Assembly (NCBI RefSeq): GCF_943193085.1
Contig: NZ_CALPCU010000005.1
Location: 1-64,000, forward strand
Length of the DNA: 64,000 nt
Source of the DNA: Vermiculatibacterium agrestimuris
Lineage (GTDB): Bacteria; Bacillota; Clostridia; Oscillospirales; Oscillospiraceae
Direction of reading: 5' to 3'
Positions 8,189 to 14,966 of this stretch are shown one piece after another. The notes beneath the pieces were generated by a model, which was not told the DNA's origin, did no database searches, and was given only the letters and a program-made list of their open reading frames with translations. The translations under genes and the position numbers were made by a program. Every line of letters starts with the position of its first letter. The stretch's first letter is position 1.

Positions 8189-9583
8189 TCAGACTCCCTC
8201 CCCTGCCGGTGTTCGGGCAAGGCTCCGCTCATAGTCGATCCCCGTCGGGGCGGAGTGGACGCAGAGTGTGGCGCGGCCGTCCATGACCAGCGAGATCGCC
8301 TTGGTAAAGGCCCCTTCTTCATATTCCTCCACCCGGATACTGCCGCCGCACGCCGCCATGATCTCCCGCAGGTCGGCCAGGCCGTGGCCCGTTCCGCCGG
8401 TGGTAAGGCCGCGCTTGCCAAACTCCCGGAGGATCTCCGGGGGAAAGGGAAGGCCCGTATCACAGATCTTGATCTGATAGCCGTCCTGGGTCTCGCCCAG
8501 GATGAGGAGGACGCGCTTGTCCTCTCCCTCCTGCAGGCTCACGGCCCGAAAGGCGTTGCTCACCAGATCGCCCACCATCTGCTGGAGCTGGAATTGACTC
8601 AGAACGCCCTGCTGCACCAGAGCGGTGACGGGCGCGGTCACCACGCAGTCCAGAACGATGCCCTGCTCCGCCGCGTCCTCCCGCGCCCTCTGCAGCTGGC
8701 CGTCCAGAAAGAGCAGGCCGGTGGAGGAAAAGTTGGGCGCCTCCAGCAGTTCCCGCGCGCTGTCAGCGGATACCTCCCGTTCCAGCTCAGAGACCTCGTC
8801 AATGGCGCAGCCCACTTCTGCCGCCGTTTCCCAGCGGTGCTCCCGCAGCAGGGTTCTCTGCATCATCCGCAGCTCCCGTTTCACGGCGGGGATGACCGAT
8901 TTATATTTGTGGGCATGGCGCACCAGCTCATCAATACGCTTGGATTGCTCCTCCTCAATTTTCTGCTGTTCCGAGGTGCCCTTGGCCCATATAAGCAATA
9001 TCACACCAAATAAGGTAATCACTATTAGTGTGTACGTATCAAATTCTTTTCGGGATTCAATTCCATTGTTGGAAAGAACACTGTATGATATAACAAACAA
9101 TATCCCAAAAGCTGTTACAATCCATTTGTAATATTTGCTTGTAGTTATTTTCCAAAACGTAAGATTCATGTAATGCATAACCATAAAGCATAGAAAAATA
9201 TGGATTACACAAACAGATATTCCGCAAAAAAGCTTATACTCCTGCATTCCAACCGATGCTAAAAGAGCAAAGCCTACTATAACAGAACTCCCCCACAGCA
9301 TTTTCGTTATTAGGTACGTAAGTATAGCCTCTACCACATTCTGACTACTTATGTGTCTATATGCTATTCCATTTAGGCATCCGCTTACACATACATTTAG
9401 AAGCGGCAGAAACTGTTTTCCTGTTACGATTCCCACAACAGTCGAAATTAGGGCAATCAAAACCATGTGAAGCCTTCTGAACCAACACTTGCTCATTTTT
9501 GATTTAGGGAAAATCTTTCGATACAGTTGTGTCCAAGTAATTGCAAAGACAATTTCCTCAATAATAAATGCGGTTTTCATCAT
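8189..9583 (-). CDS. AgrC/HPK10-like sensor histidine kinase with GHKL ATPase; AT-rich sensor half
   Basis: 464 residues. Residues 1 to about 200 hold six or seven membrane segments and no large outside loop, as in the peptide receptors AgrC, VirS and ComD. Then comes a helical region with the phospho-acceptor context HAHKYKSV, and a GHKL ATPase with an N box (GDLVSNAFRAV), a DTG box and the lid GTGHGL. The coding sequence changes abruptly at about 8985: the sensor half counts at 27-33% GC in sampled 60-base lines, the kinase half at about 65%. That break falls at the domain boundary. RBS GGAAG precedes the ATG pair at 9583. Likely partner is the response regulator at 9959-10750, with the small peptide between them as possible signal. 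Confidence 0.88.
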   Translation of the reverse strand: MMKTAFIIEEIVFAITWTQLYRKIFPKSKMSKCWFRRLHMVLIALISTVVGIVTGKQFLPLLNVCVSGCLNGIAYRHISSQNVVEAILTYLITKMLWGSSVIVGFALLASVGMQEYKLFCGISVCVIHIFLCFMVMHYMNLTFWKITTSKYYKWIVTAFGILFVISYSVLSNNGIESRKEFDTYTLIVITLFGVILLIWAKGTSEQQKIEEEQSKRIDELVRHAHKYKSVIPAVKRELRMMQRTLLREHRWETAAEVGCAIDEVSELEREVSADSARELLEAPNFSSTGLLFLDGQLQRAREDAAEQGIVLDCVVTAPVTALVQQGVLSQFQLQQMVGDLVSNAFRAVSLQEGEDKRVLLILGETQDGYQIKICDTGLPFPPEILREFGKRGLTTGGTGHGLADLREIMAACGGSIRVEEYEEGAFTKAISLVMDGRATLCVHSAPTGIDYERSLARTPAGEGV

Positions 9584-9665
9584 TTTTCGCTTCCTTTCAA
9601 CACTTTTTTGCTTGATAAGCGCAAATATAATACCGCATTATCTTCAATAACAAAATAAAAAGAAT

Positions 9666-9688
9666 GGGAGCACCATTTTGGTGCTCCC
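9666..9688 (-). terminator. Terminator after the small peptide gene
   Basis: GGGAGCACC pairs with GGTGCTCCC over a 5-base loop. Read leftward, the stem is followed by ATTCTTTTTATTTT, a proper U-tract. It separates the peptide transcript from the kinase gene. Confidence 0.85.
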
Positions 9689-9703
9689 TTCTTAATCCCT
9701 GTT

Positions 9704-9721
9704 AGGATCAAAAATGATCCT
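9704..9721. repeat. Small hairpin over the stop codon of the peptide gene
   Basis: AGGATCA at 9704-9710 pairs with TGATCCT at 9715-9721 over a 4-base loop and includes the last codons and the stop of the 19-codon gene. Confidence 0.6.
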
Positions 9722-9767
9722 TAACAAAATCAATCAGGTCATCCAGCCAATCGCCCTGCTTGCGCAT
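9708..9767 (-). CDS. 19-residue amphipathic peptide, candidate signal peptide
   Basis: The predicted product is MRKQGDWLDDLIDFVKDHF. The start is preceded by AGGAGGG with a 7-base spacer, as good a ribosome binding site as any in the window, and the gene is followed by a real terminator, so it behaves as its own small gene. Hydrophobic residues W7, L8, L11, I12, V15 and F19 (with F14) fall on one face of a helix, and D/K/H on the other, reminiscent of staphylococcal phenol-soluble modulins and delta-toxin in pattern, not in sequence. It has no leader, no cysteine and no AgrB-like protease nearby. It lies between an AgrC-like kinase and an Spo0A-C-type regulator. It could be a pheromone, a toxin-like peptide or a regulator; function is inference. 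Confidence 0.6.
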   Translation of the reverse strand: MRKQGDWLDDLIDFVKDHF

Positions 9768-9774
9768 GAAGAAA

Positions 9775-9820
9775 CCCTCCTCTCTGTACCGTTTGTCGTA
9801 ACGGTACCATGAGAGGAGGG
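9775..9820. promoter_or_regulatory. Long inverted repeat upstream of the peptide gene carrying a Shine-Dalgarno on each strand
   Basis: CCCTCCTCTC at 9775-9784 pairs with GAGAGGAGGG at 9811-9820, and GTACCGTT at 9786-9793 pairs with AACGGTAC at 9800-9807, around a 6-base loop. Read leftward the outer arm is the ribosome binding site of the 19-codon peptide gene; read rightward it is an equally good site 7 bases before the ATG at 9828. A folded transcript in either direction would bury the Shine-Dalgarno. Confidence 0.8.
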
Positions 9821-9944
9821 TCTTCCTATGTCGAATCAAAGGGGATGTATTTGGTCGCTTTTCGTCGCTTTTCGTCCGACTGCTGGTATGAAAACGCCAA
9901 AGATGTTGAAACCGCTGTGTTCCCTACTGTCGGATTTTGTCTTA
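9794..9944. promoter_or_regulatory. Cluster of Spo0A-box-like motifs and 10-bp direct repeats
   Basis: TGTCGAA at 9829-9835 is an exact core 0A box. Close variants on the same strand are TGTCGTA at 9794-9800, TGTCGGA at 9928-9934 and TGTCTTA at 9938-9944. Between them GTCGCTTTTC occurs twice in tandem (9854-9863 and 9864-9873), followed by GTCCGAC, a helical-turn spacing typical of regulator binding. The adjacent response regulator has an Spo0A-type DNA-binding domain. No convincing sigma-A promoter was found here by eye. Confidence 0.5.
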
Positions 9945-9958
9945 CGAAAACCGCCCTT

Positions 9959-10750
9959 TTAATCGGAAAATTTGTTGGCGTAGTAGCCGATGAACTCCTT
10001 CAGCTCCGGCTTGCCCTTTTCCGGGTTCACATACTGGGTAAATTCCCGCTGGAGGGTCTCCAGATCCGTGTGCCGCCAGGCGGACTCGATCCTGGTGCGC
10101 ATGGCCTTCTCCAGGCTGATCCTGGTCACGTGATACTGCTCCATCAGCGCCGGATAGATCACGTTGTCCAGATCCACGATGCACCCCTCCGTCTTGGCGG
10201 CTATGAGGATGGAGTCCACCAGATAGTTGTGGGAAAACGTCCCCGGGGTGATGCCGATGCGGCCCATGGCCTCCACCACCTTCTTGCGCCTGCGCGCCTC
10301 CGGGGCGAGGATCGTATCAGCGGCGGCCTTCTGCTCCACCGGCGTTCCGAGGAAGAAGGGCCGCATCTCCCGGAGAAAGTCGGCCACCATCTCCGGGCCC
10401 CGCTCCGCATAGCCGACCATGTTCTTGGACTGGATGTGTCCGCTGCCGTTGGCGCGCACGCCCCGAAGGGTGACCGGTTCGGTCGTCCAGGTGGTCACCA
10501 GCACATAGGGGTTGAAGGGCAGGGCCTTGAGCTTGGGCAGCAGCTGTACGCCGTTGCCCTCCTTCAGCTCCAGATCCAGGATGACCGCGTCCGGGGCGTT
10601 GACCTCCACCGCCGCCAGACCTGCCGCGGCTCCGTCCTCGGCCGCCACCAGCTCTATGTCCTCCACCGTATCGAAGTACTCCGCGAACCGCTGTACCTCC
10701 ATAAGGTCGTCTTCGATCATAACGATCTTCATCACAGGTTCCTTTCCCAT
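9959..10750 (-). CDS. Response regulator with receiver domain and Spo0A_C-type DNA-binding domain
   Basis: 263 residues from the ATG at 10750, which has GAAGGAG at a 7-base spacing; a second possible start is the ATG at 10732. The receiver domain has the acidic pair (IEDD), the phospho-acceptor in VILDLELKEG, a TT switch position and a lysine (IQSKN). The C-terminal part, from about residue 150, resembles the Spo0A effector domain: a helical IGITPGTFSHNYLVDSI block and NVIYPALMEQYHVTRISLEK, the analogue of the Spo0A recognition region. It is unlikely to be Spo0A itself, since the receiver differs and it sits beside a kinase. Predicted to receive phosphate from the kinase at 8189-9583 and to bind the TGTCG motifs between them. 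Confidence 0.82.
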   Translation of the reverse strand: MGKEPVMKIVMIEDDLMEVQRFAEYFDTVEDIELVAAEDGAAAGLAAVEVNAPDAVILDLELKEGNGVQLLPKLKALPFNPYVLVTTWTTEPVTLRGVRANGSGHIQSKNMVGYAERGPEMVADFLREMRPFFLGTPVEQKAAADTILAPEARRRKKVVEAMGRIGITPGTFSHNYLVDSILIAAKTEGCIVDLDNVIYPALMEQYHVTRISLEKAMRTRIESAWRHTDLETLQREFTQYVNPEKGKPELKEFIGYYANKFSD

Positions 10751-10800
10751 TTTTTCTGCTCCTTCCTTGTTAAAATTTTCACGTTTCAGTGCTTTTGGAA

Positions 10801-10829
10801 AGTATATCATAATTTGCGCAAAATGCAAA
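10801..10829 (-). promoter_or_regulatory. Extended -10 promoter of the response regulator gene
   Basis: Read leftward: TTTGCA (10824-10829), 17 bases, TATACT (10801-10806), with a TGA extended -10. The transcript start would lie about 45 bases before the ATG. Confidence 0.6.
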
Positions 10830-10846
10830 TTTTTTTGACAAAAAAA

Positions 10847-10871
10847 GCCCGGCGGATCCCTTCCGCCGGAC
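10847..10871. terminator. Terminator after the PadR/DUF2812 operon
   Basis: CCGGCGGA at 10849-10856 pairs with TCCGCCGG at 10862-10869, extended by a G-C and A-T pair. Read leftward a run of seven T follows (10834-10846 region). It ends the leftward DUF2812 transcript just before the regulator promoter. Confidence 0.85.
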
Positions 10872-10899
10872 TTTTCTCCCTTTTTCGACTGATTTCGCG

Positions 10900-12084
10900 C
10901 TACTCCAGCGCCGCCATCATGGCGGCCAGCTCCTCCTGGAATTCCAGCAAGTCCTTCTCTCCCCGGTACTCCACCCGCATTACTGTTCTGCCCCGGCGCA
11001 GTACCAGAGTGGTCTGCGGCACGCCCCGGCCGTTCTCTCCCCGCTTCGCGGAGACGGCGTCGAAGGCGGCGTCCGGGACGAGACCCTCCACCGGATCGTA
11101 GCCGTACCAGCCGATGCGGCCCTGCTCCTCCCAATAGGCTTGAGCCAGGGCGGTCAGGGGGAAACGGCGGATGCTGTACTGCACCACGGGCACCTGATCC
11201 CAATAGTTCCCCTCCACCTCATAGTGGGGGAAAGAGCTGTACTGCCGCCAGTACCAGTATTCCATCTCCAGCAAAGTCCCGCCGTGGGAGACATAGTCCA
11301 TGTTGTACATCCGGTCTCCGGTGGCCCGGAGGCCGTCCCCCTCGATCTCCTCAATGGTCAGCAGTTGGGCCTCCGACGCGGGGTAGGCCCGGTAATCCAT
11401 GCCCAGGAAGAGCTGGCAGGTGTTGATGACCACGGGGATGAGCACCACCACCCCCGCCGCCAGCAGCCAGCCGCCCCGACGGCCTAACTCCGGGGTCTGG
11501 CCCGCCGCGATGGAGCGGCGGAAGCGGCGCAGCCGCCCGAGGCCAAGGAACCAGGACAAGTCCACCAAGGCAAGGCCCAACACCGTCAGCAGGAGGGCAG
11601 CCAGGGGATAGTGGGCAAAGGCGGTCACCGGATAGCCGTCGTGCAGGTAGGTAAAGGCAACGCCCACCATATTGTAATAGAGGGCAAGCAGCAGCGCATT
11701 GGCCGCCAGCAGCCCCAGGCCGCCCAGGAGCTTCTGCCGGAAAAACCGGCCCAGGGCCCAGTCCATGCTCTCCGGGTCGGTATAGGCCCGGGCCTCCCGG
11801 TCACCGGTGGCGTAGACGAAGTAGCTGCCCCGGAAGGGGCCCAGGTACCGCCAGCCCGCCTGGGCGTAGAGGTCGGCCAGCTCCGGCGGCTCCTCCGACA
11901 CGGAGCCCCGGGCCGGCTCCAGATGGATCCGCAGGCTTGCCGGCGCCTCCCTTTGAAATGCGGTAAGCGGCCCCGTGGTCATAAAAAAGATCAGTCCCTC
12001 CCCCGCCATCTCCTCCAGCCACCGCTCCAGGGCGGGGATGTCATAGCCGTTGACCGGGGTCACACGCCAGCACAGTTTACTCAT
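10900..12084 (-). CDS. DUF2812 membrane protein, likely PadR-regulated
   Basis: 394 residues. The N-terminal 140 residues are a soluble DUF2812 domain (starts MSKLCWRVTPVNGYDIPALE, with the ALERWLEEMAGEGL and GWRYLGPFRGSYFVY elements). Membrane segments follow at about residues 150-175, 185-210 and 230-255, then a soluble C-terminal domain of about 130 residues with many Trp and Tyr. The start overlaps the stop of the PadR gene (ATGA), giving tight coupling. DUF2812 proteins commonly pair with PadR regulators; the PadR protein presumably represses both. Biochemical function unknown. Confidence 0.85.
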   Translation of the reverse strand: MSKLCWRVTPVNGYDIPALERWLEEMAGEGLIFFMTTGPLTAFQREAPASLRIHLEPARGSVSEEPPELADLYAQAGWRYLGPFRGSYFVYATGDREARAYTDPESMDWALGRFFRQKLLGGLGLLAANALLLALYYNMVGVAFTYLHDGYPVTAFAHYPLAALLLTVLGLALVDLSWFLGLGRLRRFRRSIAAGQTPELGRRGGWLLAAGVVVLIPVVINTCQLFLGMDYRAYPASEAQLLTIEEIEGDGLRATGDRMYNMDYVSHGGTLLEMEYWYWRQYSSFPHYEVEGNYWDQVPVVQYSIRRFPLTALAQAYWEEQGRIGWYGYDPVEGLVPDAAFDAVSAKRGENGRGVPQTTLVLRRGRTVMRVEYRGEKDLLEFQEELAAMMAALE

Positions 12085-12392
12085 TGGGCTTCCTCCTCTC
12101 CGTCGGCCACACAGCAGCGCAGGCGGGAGAGCTCCTCGCCATAGGCCGCGCGGCCCTTGTCCGTCAGATGATAGGTGCGCCTGCGGCCCTCTACCAGAGT
12201 CTCCTCGATGAGCCCCTCCTCCAAAAACCGGGCCAGCAGAGTGTAGAGCGTCCCAGGGCCCAGCTTCACCCTGCCCCCGGTGCGCCGCTCTACGAACTGG
12301 GCGATCTCGATGCCGCACATGTCCCGCTTCAAAAAGGACATGAGCACATAGAACATGGGCTCCGTCAACGCGCCCCAGATCCGGTTTCCCAT
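12081..12392 (-). CDS. PadR-family transcriptional repressor
   Basis: 103 residues, the usual length for short (subfamily 2) PadR proteins. Winged helix pattern: MFYVLMSFLKRDMCGIEIAQ, then LGPGTLYTLLARFLEEGLI, then RRRTYHLTDKGRAA. AAAGGAGGGG precedes the ATG at 12392. Its promoter overlaps repeats of TATCGA, a common PadR operator type, so it probably represses its own operon with DUF2812 and is released by an unknown effector. Confidence 0.92.
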   Translation of the reverse strand: MGNRIWGALTEPMFYVLMSFLKRDMCGIEIAQFVERRTGGRVKLGPGTLYTLLARFLEEGLIEETLVEGRRRTYHLTDKGRAAYGEELSRLRCCVADGEEEAQ

Positions 12393-12405
12393 AGCCCCCC
12401 TCCTT

Positions 12406-12461
12406 TATCGACCTTCGATATCGACTATCGATATTATAGCGCAGTCTCTCTTCCCTGTCAA
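12406..12461 (-). promoter_or_regulatory. Consensus sigma-A promoter with PadR operator
   Basis: Read leftward: TTGACA (12456-12461), 17 bases, TATAAT (12433-12438), a perfect consensus pair. Immediately downstream and overlapping the -10 lies an inverted repeat of TCGATAT/ATATCGA (12415-12434) with a further half site TTATCGA at 12405-12411. Position over the -10 and start site implies repression. Confidence 0.82.
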
Positions 12462-12510
12462 GAGCGGGCGCGCGCAGCACAAGAAAAATTCCCAAATGTT
12501 GAATTTTTCC

Positions 12511-12539
12511 TTGACAGCGGGCTGCGGTTTTAGTATAAT
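12511..12539 (+). promoter_or_regulatory. Consensus promoter of the tRNA cluster
   Basis: TTGACA at 12511-12516, 17 bases, TATAAT at 12534-12539, about 31 bases before the first tRNA. Confidence 0.85.
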
Positions 12540-12570
12540 AATCCTCGCCGCTTAAACTAAAAAACAGCAG

Positions 12571-12646
12571 GGGAGCATAGCTCAGCTGGTAGAGCGCACG
12601 CCTTACACGCGTGATGTCACAGGTTCGAGCCCTGTTGTTCCCACCA
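12571..12646 (+). tRNA. tRNA-Val (TAC)
   Basis: Full cloverleaf: acceptor GGGAGCA with TGTTCCC, anticodon stem CACGC/GCGTG around loop CTTACAC (anticodon TAC), T stem ACAGG/CCTGT. CCA is encoded. Confidence 0.95.
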
Positions 12647-12649
12647 AAT

Positions 12650-12726
<77 letters not shown>

Positions 12727-12729
12727 TTT

Positions 12730-12805
<76 letters not shown>

Positions 12806-12812
12806 GAAAGAA

Positions 12813-12844
12813 ATTCTCCCGGAATGGGGACATTCCGGGAGAAT
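12813..12844. repeat. Perfect 14-bp hairpin after tRNA-Phe
   Basis: ATTCTCCCGGAATG and CATTCCGGGAGAAT flank a GGGA loop, followed by CCTTTTC. It could be a processing or termination hairpin. Confidence 0.7.
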
Positions 12845-12884
12845 CCTTTTCAAAGGTATTGCATAGTATGGAGTATTCCCCAAT

Positions 12885-12989
12885 GGGGGCCCCGGCAAAT
12901 CGCAAAGCGATTTGGTGGGGAGAGGAGAAATAGCGAAATGAGCGAGCTTTTCCGCTTGCGGGGAAGCGAGGAATATGAAGCTTATTTCG
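12885..12989 (+). repeat. Structured tRNA-spacer element, copy A
   Basis: Two hairpins. The first: CCCC...CAAATCGC (12890-12903), loop AAA, GCGATTTG...GGGG (12907-12920). After AGAGGA comes a long second hairpin closed by GAAATA (12927-12932) and TATTTC (12983-12988), carrying GCGAAATGAGC on one side and GAATATGAAGC on the other. Same design as copy B at 13083-13184 with different stem sequences. Confidence 0.6.
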
Positions 12990-12996
12990 ACGACGT

Positions 12997-13072
12997 GCGG
13001 GCATAGCTCATCTGGTAGAGCGCCACCTTGCCAAGGTGGAGGTAGCGAGTTCGAGCCTCGTTGCCCGCTCCA
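12997..13072 (+). tRNA. tRNA-Gly (GCC)
   Basis: Anticodon stem CCACC/GGTGG around loop TTGCCAA (anticodon GCC); acceptor GCGGGCA with TGCCCGC. CCA is encoded. Confidence 0.95.
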
Positions 13073-13082
13073 AAAGATCCCA

Positions 13083-13184
13083 GGGCCCCCAAAAAGCATT
13101 TTTGCTTTTTGGGAGAAGGAAGAAGAACGTTGCGGATATGAAGCTTTCACCGCAGGTGGAAGCGAAATGGAGCAAAGTTCTTCT
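13083..13184 (+). repeat. Structured tRNA-spacer element, copy B
   Basis: GGGCCCCC leads into a hairpin with AAAAAGC (13091-13097) and GCTTTTT (13104-13110), then AGAAGGA, then a long hairpin closed by AGAAGAAC.TTGC (13121-13133) and GCAA.GTTCTTCT (13172-13184). GGATATGAAGC lies on its 5' side and GCGAAATGGAGC on its 3' side. Stems differ from copy A but the pairing and loop motifs are kept. Confidence 0.6.
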
Positions 13185-13189
13185 GACGC

Positions 13190-13263
<74 letters not shown>

Positions 13264-13268
13264 AAAAA

Positions 13269-13301
13269 ACAAAGAACCCCAATGGGGTTCTTTGTTTTTT
13301 T
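13269..13301 (+). terminator. Terminator of the tRNA cluster
   Basis: A 12-bp stem, ACAAAGAACCCC with GGGGTTCTTTGT, 3-base loop, then TTTTTT. Confidence 0.9.
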
Positions 13302-13338
13302 ATATCCAGTCAACGGGCCGTTTCCCGCCTGCCGGCGC

Positions 13339-14220
13339 TCAGCGGCCGGCCCGCTCCAGCAGGGCCGTCAGCTCCTCCCTGCTGAATTGGTACACCGCAT
13401 CGCAGAACTGACACGTCAGCTCCGCCCCGCCCTGCTCCTCGATGAGGCTCTTCAGCTCGCCGGGGCCCATGCTGACGAGGGCCCGCGCCACCCGCTCCCG
13501 GCTGCAATAGCACCGGTACTCCACCGGCCTGCGCTCCAGGATCTCCAGGTCAAACCCCGCCAGTGCCCGGCGCAGAAGCCCCTCGGCGTCCATGCCCTCC
13601 TCCAGCAGCGCAGCGGTCACCGGCCCCAGGGCCTGCACCCCCGCCTCCACCCGGTCGATGACGGCGTCATCGGCCCCGGGGAGGAGCTGAATGAGGTAGC
13701 CCCCCGCCCGGAGCACCGACTGGTCGGTGTCCACCAGCACCCCCAGGGCGCAGGCGGTGGGGATCTGCTCGCTGACGGCAAAGTATTCCGTCACGTCCTC
13801 CGCGATCTCCCCGGAGACCAGGGGCACCATGCCCACATAGGGCTCCTTCATGTCCAGATCTTTGATCACGGTGAGGGTGCCGCGGCCCACCGCGCCGCCC
13901 ACATCCAGCTTCCCGTTTTCCTTCAGCGGCAGAAGCACCGCCGGGTTCTGCACATAGCCCCGGACGTTGCCCTCGTCGTCCGCGACGGCGGTAAGACTTC
14001 CCAAGGGCCCATCCCCCTTGAAGCGCATAGTCACGGAGGAACCAGCCCCCTTGAGCTGGTCACCCATCATAGAGCAGGCCATCAGACAGCGGCCCAGGGC
14101 GGCGGTGGCCACGGGCAAGGTCTTATGGATCTGCCGGGCCCGCTCGGTGAGCGCCCTTCCAGTGATGGCCATGGCCTTCGCCGGGGCGTTTTTGGCAATG
14201 ACGCGAATGATCTCGTCCAT
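13339..14220 (-). CDS. hslO: Hsp33 redox-regulated chaperone
   Basis: 293 residues, the normal Hsp33 length. The start at 14220 has AAAGGAGAG upstream. The C-terminal redox switch is intact: CYC near residue 241 and CQFC near residue 274 form the four-cysteine zinc site that opens under oxidation. Hsp33 holds unfolding proteins during oxidative heat stress in the cytoplasm. The gene begins 2 bases after the stop of the methyltransferase gene and is the last gene of a yerC-methyltransferase-hslO operon. Confidence 0.93.
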   Translation of the reverse strand: MDEIIRVIAKNAPAKAMAITGRALTERARQIHKTLPVATAALGRCLMACSMMGDQLKGAGSSVTMRFKGDGPLGSLTAVADDEGNVRGYVQNPAVLLPLKENGKLDVGGAVGRGTLTVIKDLDMKEPYVGMVPLVSGEIAEDVTEYFAVSEQIPTACALGVLVDTDQSVLRAGGYLIQLLPGADDAVIDRVEAGVQALGPVTAALLEEGMDAEGLLRRALAGFDLEILERRPVEYRCYCSRERVARALVSMGPGELKSLIEEQGGAELTCQFCDAVYQFSREELTALLERAGR

Positions 14221-14222
14221 AA

Positions 14223-14966
14223 TTACTCTCCTTTGACAGCGGAGAAAAAGACCCGCTGTTCCCCCTCCTTGGGCGCGCTCATGCGCAACTCCCCATACCG
14301 TTTGATCCTGGCAAAGCCCGCCTGCCGCAGACAGAGCTCCAGCTCGTCCATGGTATAGGCATACTCCCGGTGGAGCTCCTCGCCCCGCCGCCACATTCCG
14401 CCCTCCCGGCGAAAAATATCCATCCAGAAGGTACAGATACGCCGCTTGGGGCTGTACTCTCCCCGCCAGACGCAGAACTCCTCCTCCGTCTCGTCCAGAA
14501 AGACCTGTCCGTCCATGCTCTCCAGCTTCTCCGGGGTGTCAGCGTCGAAGAGAAAGACTCCGCCGGGCTCCAAGTGCTCCCATACCCGTCGAAAGGCCCG
14601 GCGGAGCTTGGCCGGCTGGAGGACATAGTTGACGCTGTCCAGAAAACAGACGCAGGCGTCCACCCGCCCGGGGAGGCGAAGGGCCTCCATGGCTTCGCAG
14701 AAGAACCGGGGCCTCTGTTCCAGGCCCCGGCATTTTTCCTCCGCCACCGCCAGCATATCGGGGGACAGATCCACCCCTGCCACCTCATAGCCCCGGCGGG
14801 CAAGCTCCCAAGTCAGACTTCCAGTCCCGCAGGCCAAGTCCAGCACCGTATGCACTTCCCTGCCCAAGCGGCCAAAATGCCGCTGGGCGTAATCCGCCCA
14901 GCGGGAGTAATCCACATCCGTGGTCAGCGCGTCATAGCTTCCGGCCAGGAACTCATAGCTTGCCAT
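14223..14966 (-). CDS. Class I SAM-dependent methyltransferase
   Basis: 247 residues. The start at 14966, with AAGGAGA upstream, gives MASYEFLAGSYDALTTDVDY, typical of this UbiE/YcgJ-like group. SAM-binding motif I is VLDLACGTGSLTWELA at about residue 38, motif post-I is VAGVDLSPDML, and VCFLDSVNYVL is motif II. Its start codon lies inside the end of yerC (14-base overlap), so its ribosome binding site is within that gene. Substrate unknown. Confidence 0.85.
   Translation of the reverse strand: MASYEFLAGSYDALTTDVDYSRWADYAQRHFGRLGREVHTVLDLACGTGSLTWELARRGYEVAGVDLSPDMLAVAEEKCRGLEQRPRFFCEAMEALRLPGRVDACVCFLDSVNYVLQPAKLRRAFRRVWEHLEPGGVFLFDADTPEKLESMDGQVFLDETEEEFCVWRGEYSPKRRICTFWMDIFRREGGMWRRGEELHREYAYTMDELELCLRQAGFARIKRYGELRMSAPKEGEQRVFFSAVKGE

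Noticed and set aside
9828..9962. Rightward 44-codon frame beginning MSNQRGCIWSLF with a strong ribosome binding site
   Set aside because: Not listed as a gene because the ribosome binding site is the mirror image of the peptide gene's one and the frame runs into the 3' end of the regulator gene; kept as an observation instead.
8189..10750. Standard agr system
   Set aside because: Neither an AgrB-type membrane protease nor an AgrD-type precursor with a cysteine is present between or near the genes, so it is not a canonical agr locus.
10834..10840. Spo0A-like TTTGACA in front of the response regulator gene
   Set aside because: It lies in the T-tract of the neighbouring terminator, so the match is likely to be incidental.
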